A DNA stretch of 64,000 bases from NCBI GenBank assembly GCA_963920575.1, contig OY986967.1, positions 18,642,094-18,706,093 of the forward strand, given 5' to 3'. The notes below the pieces were generated by a model that was not told the origin of the DNA, ran no database searches, and worked only from the letters and a program-made list of their open reading frames with translations. Positions 56,501-64,000 of this stretch are shown one piece after another. The stretch comes from Narthecium ossifragum. Lineage: Eukaryota; Streptophyta; Magnoliopsida; Dioscoreales; Nartheciaceae. Made by a program: the position numbers and the translations under genes. The stretch's first letter is position 1. Every line of letters starts with the position of its first letter.

Positions 56501-57100
56501 CATGAAAAGGTAATGGTTTCAGAGACAGTAAGTGCAGTGCTTCAGAGGAAGCTTCCACCCAAGCTTAAGGATCCAGGGAGTTTTAACATTAGTATTACTG
56601 TTGGTGATACAAAAATAGGGGAGGCAATGCTTGACTTAGGGGCCAGTGTTAATTTAATGCCTTACTCTGTGTTCCGTCAGTTAGGTGTTGGTGAATTAAA
56701 ACCTACTACGATGTCTTTACAACTTGCAGATTGTTTAATTAAATATCCGTTAGGCATTGTAGAAGACATTTTAATACAAGTTGATAAGCTAATTATCCCT
56801 GCTGATTTTGTGATATTGGAAATGGATTATGCACCCTTGCATGATAGAAATTTACCAATTTTGCTTTGATGTCCATTTATGGCTATAGCAAAGACTATGA
56901 TTAATGTGCAGGATGGCAAGCTAAGCATGACAGTCTTAGGTGAAACTGTTGAATTTAAAGTATTCGAATCTATGTCATATCCCTCAAATTCTTTTGATTG
57001 TTTCTCGATAGATGTATTAGATTCAATGGTGTTTTCTAATTTCAACCATGAGCAAGTTAAAACTGTATTGGAAGCGGCATTGATGATGGAAGAGGATGAC
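56501..57100 (+). pseudogene. Athila-type aspartic protease
   Basis: The motif LDLGASVNLMPYSVFRQLGV (active-site box DLGAS at 56633-56647) is followed by the flap-like MSLQLADCLIKYPLGIVEDI and LIIPADFVILEMD, typical of Athila proteases. TGA at 56867-56869 replaces the glycine/arginine region of LILGRPF; beyond it the same frame continues with VQDGKLSMTVLGETVEFKVF. It would mature the polyprotein. Confidence 0.87.
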
Positions 57101-58300
57101 GCACACAGCTATGATGGAGTAGAGGAGGTCACAGCAGCCCTTGAGGCAGGACAGCCATACCCACCTGGTGGATTTCGGTTAGACATGCTTGATACCTCTC
57201 ATTCTAAGATGATTTCATCAATAGTATCTCCACCAAAGCTTGAGTTAAAAACTCTTCCTAGTAATCTGAAGTATGCATATCTTGGTGATAATGAAACCCT
57301 TCCTGTTATTATTGCTTCTGATATTACTTCATTGGAAGAGGAAAAATTATTAAGAGTTCTTAGAGAGTATAAAACTGTAATAGGCTGGACAATTGCAGAT
57401 ATTAAAGGAGTGAGTCCTACTATGTGCATGTATCGCATTATGTTGGAAGAGGATGCCAAGCCTATAAGGGATGCCCAGCGTCACCTTAATCCAAACAAGA
57501 AAGAAGTTGTTCGGGCAGAGGTTTTTAAATTACTTGATGTTGATGTTATATATCCTATTTTCTGACAGCAATTGGGTAAGTCCAGTTCATGTAGTCCCTA
57601 AGAAATCGGGAATAACAGTTGTGAAGAATGAGAACAATGAGCTTATACCTACGAGGATGACAACTGGATGGCGTGTCTGCATCGATTACCGCAAGCTTAA
57701 TGTAGCGACCAAAAAGGACCACTTTCCCTTACCTTTTATCGATTAAATACTTGAACGTTTAGCTGGCCATGCGTTTTGTTGTTTTCTTGATGGATTTTCA
57801 GGTTATAATCAAATAGCCATCGCCCCGGAGGACCAAGAGAAGACTACATTCACATGTCCCTTTGGAACATTTGCGTATAGACGGATGCCATTTGGATTAT
57901 GTAACGCACCTGCAACTTTTCAAAGATGCATGATATCAATTTTTCTGACATGATAAAAAGGTTTGTCGAGGTATTTATGGATGATTTTTCTGTCTTTGGG
58001 AATTATTTTGATAATTGTCTTGAACATCTAACATTGGTGCTTAAGAGATGTGAGGAGACTAATTTGACATTGAGCTGGGAGAAGAGTCACTTCATGTTAA
58101 GGCAAGGTATTGTTTTAGGACATACTATCGCCAGTAAAGGTATTGAAGTTGACAGAGCAAAAATAGATTTGATTGAGAAATTGCCGCCCCCTAAGTCTAT
58201 AAAGGGTGTGCGAAGTTTTTTGGGCCATGCAGGGTTTTATCGCAGATTCATTAGAGATTTTTCTAAGATTGCACGACCTCTGTGTGATTTATTGGCCAAG
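57101..58300 (+). pseudogene. Athila-type reverse transcriptase
   Basis: After LEEEKLLRVLREYKTVIGWT the frame shifts near 57560, then reads NWVSPVHVVPKKSGITVV and WRVCIDYRKLN. TAA at 57744-57746 follows PFID. Next come FCCFLDGFSGYNQIAIAPED and [16 protein letters not shown], a second frameshift near 57926, and the catalytic box FMDD at 57974-57985 ([10 protein letters not shown]). The thumb follows with [20 protein letters not shown]. All RT blocks are recognisable, but frame breaks prevent translation. Confidence 0.92.
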
Positions 58301-58765
58301 GATGCTGAGTTTGAGTTTAGTAAAGCCCGTCTTGATGCTTTTAATGTTTTAAAAGAGAAATTGATTACTGCACCTATTATTATGCCTCCTGATTGGTCCT
58401 TGCCCTTTGAAATAATGTGTGATGCTTCTGATTATGCTATAAGGGCTGTTTTAGAACAAAGGGTAAATAAGGTTTTTCATGCTATTTATTATGCGAGTCG
58501 TACCCTAAATGATGCTCAAATCAATTACTCAACTACTGAGAAAGAATTACTTGCTGTTGTTTTTGCATTGGAGAAATTTCGCTCTTATTTGATTGGATCG
58601 AAAGTTATTTTTTATTCAGATCATGCAGCATTGAAATATCTACTAACCAAAAAGGATACCAAGCCAAGGTTAATCAGGTGGATTCTGCTGTTGCAAGAGT
58701 TCAATTTGGAAATAAGGGACAAGTGAGGGAGCGACAATGTAGTGGCAGATCACTTGTCACGATTG
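58301..58765 (+). pseudogene. Athila-type RNase H
   Basis: The Asp of [15 protein letters not shown] (about 58418), the Glu of [15 protein letters not shown] and the Asp of [11 protein letters not shown] form the acidic catalytic set of retroelement RNase H. TGA at 58724-58726 follows LEIRDK; downstream the sequence continues with NVVADHLSRLEH, the usual end of the domain. Confidence 0.9.
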
Positions 58766-59033
58766 GAGCACATAACCGGCCCTAAGGATGTACAACCCAT
58801 CCGAGAATGCTTTCCCGATGAACAACTCCTTTCTGTGAATGGTAAAGAGCCATGGTATGCGGATATTGTTAACTATTTAGCTAGTATTGTTCTACGTGCT
58901 GATTTTAGTTCACAAGAAAAGAAAAGATTTTTGTCAAAAGTTAGATATTACTTTTGGGATGACCCTTATTTATTTAAGCATTGTCCTGATCAAATAATAA
59001 GGCGTTGTGTTCCAGAATAAGAGCATGATGATA

Positions 59034-61455
59034 TGTGAGGGCCCATCCCTCCAACCTGGCACGACCGCGTGGGTCGAGAGCCGGTTTCCTGTTGATTTGG
59101 TTCCGCGTCGGGTACAATCGGGCGGTCGTATGGCGGTTTGGACCCGGGGGCATTTTGGTAAATATGCCCTTTGGTGGTCGGTTTCACACCCGCGTTGCAC
59201 CCACGGCCTTGGATTGATGTATGTGTTTGATTAGAATCTCTAGGGTGCATCCGATCGGAAGATCGGAGCTCGATCGGGAAAGATCGAATAGGACGGCTGA
59301 GATCGGTCCGGATCTCTATATAAGCCCTGTCCCTTTCTCTCTCTTTCCTTCTCTTCTCCTGTCATTTTCTCTCTGTCTCTCTCCTTCGGCTGAGCTAGGG
59401 CTTGGAGAGACGGCTTTCGGAGCGCAGATCTTGGCGACTTGACTGGTTGGACGCGTGAAGGAGCTGCCCTACTTGCTCAAGTAGGTGTTTCTACCTCGAT
59501 CTTAGGATCGGGTTCTCCTAGGATGAGTTTAATGCCTTTTCGTTGTAAGAGTACTTGTTAGAATGCTATGTAGCTCATTGTGCATGAAATGTGGATGATT
59601 TGAAGTATTCCTATCTCACGATTTCCGTATTCCAACGACTGGTTTCCGTATTATCGTCGTTTTGTCGGTTTTCGCCCGTTTTGACCTAAATAGGATTTAA
59701 CCATCAAAAATGTGATTTCTTCATACCATTGGTTTCCCCATCGTTAATTACACTTGCTTGCAAAATTTCATCAACTTCCAACTTGATTTGATCCTTGAAA
59801 TCCAAGGAATTGGATTTCCGGCACTATTCTGATGAACTGTGCCTAAAGCTCGACGGTCGATCGGTGCATCGACCGTCAAGCATTGATACGCTCTTTCTGG
59901 GCCTGACGGGTGACCGGCGGATCGACCGTCGCATCGTCCGTCAGGCTCTGTAGGGATTTTGGTCTCCCACGGTCGATGGACCGATCGACCGCGGGCTTCC
60001 ACCCTTTTTCTTCCCGCCTCACGGTCGACCAGCGAATCGACCGTCGCATCGTCCGTGAGGCTCTGTCCCATTTTGAGCTCCCCATGGTCGATGAACCGAT
60101 CGACCGTCGCCCCGATGGTTTTCCTCGTTTTGGTCCCACGGTCGACCGCCGGATAGACCGTGACATCTACCGTGGTCTCACGGTCGACCGTCGGATCGAC
60201 CGTGGGCCCTTGAGCAGTGTTTTCTGGTTTTTCTTGAATGGTTTTCACTGGGGTTTGATGGATAAACATGTTGGGAGGTTGGTATGATGTTTTCATCAAG
60301 TTTTCAAGGGATTTCCATTGAGATTAAGGATTGAATCGCATGTTGATTTCCTTTGAGTAAATTGATGATTTGGCTTGCATTTAAATACATGTGTGGTTGG
60401 TATTTAGTTGCTTAATTGTTTGCTTAGCCATTAGCTAGCTATGAGTGCTAGCTAATATGGACTTGTGGAACCTTAGCCTCTTGCCGACAAGTGCCGAGGG
60501 CTATTGTATATCTGTTGAACCTATAACTGATGCTGTGGCATGTAGAGACATCTAGGATAGATGTTTGCCTAGGCTCATGCATTGTGTGCATTAGAGGCAT
60601 CTGAGGTTAGGCGGGCGATGGTTTGGGTCGCCGATCCGAGGCTCTCGGGTAGCTCGGATCTAGCCTTAAGACCGTGGCTGGGTAGTCAGGATTAGGGTGT
60701 GATTGTATATTGGAATCTCTTGCTATTGAGGATTTGCGATACTTGACTCTGATCAGTGTTTGAGGTTTAGAGGTCGTGTTATCTTCCAAGGCCAAGTGCT
60801 ACAAATGGATGTCGATGTGTTCCCGACGTGGTTCCCCAAGGCATGGTATTCCTGCTTAGGTAAGGGTGATCCTGCATGTTACTGTTCCTTGGCCTCCTGG
60901 TAACATGTTCAGGAGAGAGGTTTCATGACAGGAGCCCTTGGGACATCGACAGGGTTGTAGGACCCGTGGCATCCGTTAGACTTGAGCAGGAAGGCAACAC
61001 TGTTGTTGTTTTCCTCCTTTCAGTGTGTCGTAGAGTAGAACCCTACTGAGATTATCGCTCACTCCTACCCGAGCTGCGTTTGCAGGTGTAGGCGGCAGTT
61101 CTTCGTCTGTGGAGCCGGCGAGATCGGCCTTTGGTGGCGCGGTAACGTCCAGAGGTGCTTGAGGTTGCTGGAGGATCGATTGTTGTACCTTTTTGGATAT
61201 TTTGTATATTGTAAACACTTTTGAGGAAATTTTGGATTATTGTATAATATCTGTCATTTGGAGGATTTTATCATAGAATCTTGTATCAGTACAACTTGAT
61301 GTATATATATGAATTGAATATCAGTTTCACCTCTGGAATATAAATTTGTTTAAATTATCTTTCTTTTCCTCTTCGTATCGCGCCAATTGAAGATGAATAG
61401 TGATAGGAACCCTCACGCCCCGTCCTGGATGGGTTTTCTGGGTCGGGGTGTGACA
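59034..61455 (+). mobile_element. Solo LTR, family A, 2422 bp
   Basis: It starts TGTGAGGGCCCA and ends GGGGTGTGACA, with perfect 5-bp duplication TGATA at 59029-59033 and 61456-61460. A TATA box (TATATAA) lies at 59317-59323, giving plus-strand transcription. The block 59850-60210 has a dense cluster of GGTCGACC/GGTCGATC words with 'cacggtcgaccg.cggatcga' phrasing. Confidence 0.96.
59850..60215. repeat. Cluster of TCGA-centred palindromes in a family A LTR
   Basis: About a dozen GGTCGA..TCGACCGT pairs occur, with spacers from none to about 15 bases, e.g. 'cggtcgatcggtgcatcgac' at 59852 and 'cacggtcgaccgtcggatcg' at 60180. Longer direct repeats ('gcatcgtccgt.aggctctgt' at 59932 and 60049) show the array grew by duplication. 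Confidence 0.8.
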
Positions 61456-61868
61456 TGATATATTGAAATTTCGTCATGAATTAACTTGTGGAGGACACTT
61501 TGGAGGTAAGAAAACTGCTTTTAAAGTTCTTCAATCTGGTTTCTTTTGGCCTACATTATTCAAAGATGCATTTAATTTTGTTGCTAAGTGTGACAGATGT
61601 CAACGGTCAGGGAACATAAGCAAAAGGAGTGAGATGCCTCTTACAAATAATCTAGTGGTGGAATTGTTCGATGTTTGGGGTATAGACTTTATGGGACCGT
61701 TTCCTCCATCATACGGGTACACGTATATTCTTGTTGCTATAGATTATGTATTTAAGTGGATTGAAGCACTTGCAACCAGGAACAATGACAGCAAGACCGT
61801 GGTGGGATTCTTGAAAGATATAATTTTTACAAGGTTTGGTACATCTCGGGCAATTATAAGTGATGGGG

Positions 61869-64000
61869 TGTGAGGACCTATCCCTCTACCCCTGTGGCTC
61901 GTTGTAGACAGCAAGGGCAATTTGGTAAATTGCTCCTTGTTGGTTTGTTTCACACCCGCGTGTGCACACACTGGCCTTGTTTGTGTTAGTGCTTGTTTAG
62001 AATGGCTAGGTGAACCCGAGATCGGAAGATCTGAGCTTGGGCTTGTGTTTTAGCCCAAGTTTGCCTTTCTGGGCGAAGGAGATCGATCTGGATTGCTAAT
62101 GAGATCGATCTGGCCTTGCTAGCCAGATCGATCTGACATGCTTTGGAGATCGATCGCTTAGTGCAGAAGGTCTTTGGGCTATTTGTGGCTCGAGAGCGAT
62201 CGATCGCACCTTGGAGCGATCGATCGGACTCGTGATCAAACAGTCGGTGGCTTTCCTTTTCTCTTCCGCGATGACGGCAGCCGGCCGTCGCTCTCCCTTG
62301 TCAGAAGGGGAGGACTTTCCCTCCCCTCCTTCCCCTTTCCTCCGGCTTTCCCGGCTTTCCCCGAGCTTTCCTTCCCCTTCTTCTCTTCTCTTCTCTTCTC
62401 TTCCTCTTCCTTCTTTCTCTTCTTTCCCGCGGTGCTCTGTTTCTTCTCTTCTTCCGCCGGCGAGCTTCTTCTTCGCCGTTCTCCCTCCTCCGGCCACCAT
62501 TTTTGGCGTCCAAAGCTTGTTGGATTCGTGGAGATGAGAGGAAGGTTGCTGAGGTGGTTTGGAGTCGTGTTGGTGACTGGTTTGCGAGGGATCAACCGAG
62601 GAATGCGCTGTTGGGTAGGTTCTTCTACCTACATGTGTTCTTAAGTGGGTTTCGCGTGATCTAACCGTTGGATCTGTTGATCTTCTTGTTATTAGATGCA
62701 TGTTGCCTAGTAGAATAACTGATTTAAGTTTCATGTTAATCGGTTGAGATTTGAGTAGGTTTTATGCATGATTAAACTCGGTTTCTCTGTTTTTCTGCTG
62801 TTCTTGAGAAACAACCGACTTGCGGCGAGTTTTCCGGCCGGTGAGTACATGATCTTGGATTTTGGTAAACATAAGAGTTGTAGATCTCTTCGTTAACTTT
62901 CCATTCCATCTTGTGTCGTATTTTTCCAATTTTTCTACGATTTCTTATGAATTGTTTGATAGAGGGCTGCGTTGCAGCAATTAATTAGAAAGTTAGTTTT
63001 GATTAGTGGTTTCCATTAGCATTTTCCCGTTAATCCAACCGTTGGATGATTCTGGACTTTGGATATGTTGATCCATACATGTAGCTATACTGGTGGCTAA
63101 GTTGGATCTTCAATCCGATGTCGTTTGGACGTCGGATCGACCAGATCAAATAGCCTCTAGTAGAGAACATTTGGTGTTTTAAATATAATATTATATGTCG
63201 AACTATAATATTATATTTCTACTGTTCATCAGCGGTTTTCGGGGTTGCTTCCCGTTGCAGGAGTCCGCGGTTGACGGTCGTGGTACCGTCGTAATGTCGG
63301 GACCCGCTGCGGATCGGCTGGCAGCGGTCGGTAGTACCGCTGCAGCGATCCTGTAGACTTGTATGATGTTTGTCATACTGTTGCATATTTTACTTCTTAT
63401 CTGTGTATGTCATAGCATGCATTGTTGATTGTGCATTAGTTGCATTGGTTAGGGCGTGGGTGATCCTTGGGTCGCCGTTCCGAGGCTGGAAGCTCGGACT
63501 TAGCCCTAGGACCGGGGTTGGGTAGTTTGGACCCGGTTTGATTTGTGGTGTCCAGTCGGTTCGATGATAGGCTTAGATAACTGGTACACTTGTGGCTTGA
63601 TGATTATAGAGGTCGTGTCGACCTTAAGTCGGATGTTGAGGTGTAGCCGGTGTCCCACTGTGCTGACCTTTGGTGTCGCCAGTGTTGTTCCTGTTCCTGA
63701 ATGCCGTCCCTGGGCCTCAGGTGTTACTGAGTGCCGTCCCTGGGCCTCGAGGACACGCGGTGGGGTTATGGGACCCCTGTATACACCCAGGTCCTACTTG
63801 AGTGCGACACTGTTGCGTTCCCCTCTTCCTTCTGTGTGTCGTAGTGTAGATCCCTACTGAGCTTAGTGCTCACACCTACCCGGGGCTGCGTTTTGCATGT
63901 GCAGGCGCCAGTTCTTCTTCCGTGGCCCCTACCGGGCAGTTGGTTGGCGGTGCGGCGGCGCCAGGCGGGCTTTGAGAGGTGGTGATCGTTTACTGCTTTT
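61869..64000 (+). mobile_element. LTR, family A, at least 2132 bp, runs off the window
   Basis: It starts TGTGAGGACCTATCC inside the integrase core after TGGGG (61864-61868), the expected left half of a target duplication. It is collinear with the copy at 52812-55145 to the window end ('ggtggtgatcgtttactgct' corresponds to about 54865), so roughly 280 more bases are expected. Palindromes GAGATCGATCTGG and GAGCGATCGATCG lie at 62080-62225. Whether it is solo or belongs to a full element cannot be seen. Confidence 0.9.

Larger units (their letters stand above)
58766..61868 (+). pseudogene. Athila-type integrase, split twice by family A LTRs
   Basis: The linker DVQPIRECFPDEQLLSVNGK and DIVNYLASIVLRADFSSQEK is followed by YYFWDDPYLFKHCPDQIIRR, a stop at 59018-59020, and the solo LTR at 59034. 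After it come the zinc-binding segment (RHELTCGGHFGGKKTAFKVL, CDRCQRSGNIS) and the core with GIDFMGPF (first catalytic Asp, 61685-61687) and AIISDG (second Asp, 61862-61864), where another family-A LTR cuts the frame at 61869. The third acidic residue and the C-terminal part are beyond the window. Confidence 0.92.
50937..64000 (+). mobile_element. Athila-type Ty3/gypsy element, split by three family A LTRs, running off the window
   Basis: The order is 5' LTR, tRNA-Asp primer site, gag with zinc knuckle, protease, RT, RNase H and integrase, all on the plus strand and with Athila-like phrasing. Three family-A LTRs have inserted at 52812, 59034 and 61869, adding almost 7 kb. The coding sequence has in-frame stops at 55784, 55826, 56867, 57744 and 58724, and frameshifts near 57560 and 57926. 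The 3' half of integrase, any env-like region and the 3' LTR lie outside the window. Confidence 0.93.

Noticed and set aside
50937..61868. Possible endogenous pararetrovirus (caulimovirus-like) RT
   Set aside because: LTRs, tRNA-Asp primer site, integrase and Athila-type gag show a Ty3/gypsy retrotransposon; no movement or coat protein of a virus.
62096..62734. Long frames on both strands in family A LTRs (also 53039-53553 and 52929-53360)
   Set aside because: They lie in C/T-rich LTR leader sequence, overlap in several frames at once, and have no protein-like pattern.

Overview
The window is nuclear DNA of a flowering plant, probably a monocot. This rests on Ty3/gypsy elements of Athila, Tat and chromovirus type, a FAR1-type MULE, plant mobile domain (PMD) reading frames and GC-rich captured plant gene pieces; the species cannot be named. 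I see no clearly intact single-copy gene. Almost everything is nested transposable elements plus captured gene fragments. There is one 200-base assembly gap (44668-44867).

Layout. 1-15 kb: remains of PMD-carrying, Tat-like gypsy elements. The first PMD frame (minus strand, 1-1963) is split by a Pack-MULE (384-1447) holding pieces of a tonoplast aquaporin and a carboxylesterase. A solo LTR (2214-3665) follows. A Tat pol (8212-12290) is split by another solo LTR (9789-11315) and abuts a second antisense PMD frame (12255-13379). 15-24 kb: a minus-strand chromovirus gag with 5' LTR and initiator-Met primer site (15745-18438), then a minus-strand Athila-like 3' LTR (19480-21918) that contains a DNA transposon, and its internal 3' flank. 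23.5-30.2 kb: a deep nest of solo LTRs. 30-38.9 kb: minisatellite, MITEs, a LINE 3' end, a tandem array, and two LTRs. 38988-44473: a 5.5 kb FAR1-type MULE with perfect 9-bp target duplication and a decayed transposase. 45-46 kb: C-terminal domain of a poly(A)-binding protein. 46475-49221: a DNA transposon with TTA duplication carrying a spliced DUF632 gene fragment. 50096-50693: a GRF zinc-finger gene with one nonsense codon. 50937-end: an Athila-type element whose gag-pol is split by three LTRs of one family.

LTR families used below. A: starts TGTGAGG, ends GACA (9789, 52812, 59034, 61869, and a relative ending at 30173). B: starts TGATGAGTGCATG or its complement (7187, 26132, 28428, 35335; the LTR at 50937 shares its upstream half). 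C: starts TGATGAGTCACT (2214, 24417). D: starts TGTCA, ends GTGACA (16936, 36969). Most A, B and C copies are solo LTRs with 5-bp target duplications, so LTR-LTR recombination has been frequent. Three LTR types share one U3 block with different downstream halves, and several unrelated LTRs carry clusters of the palindromes GATCGATC and GGTCGACC. Every protein-coding stretch of the elements has stops or frameshifts, so the region looks like old heterochromatin that keeps receiving insertions.
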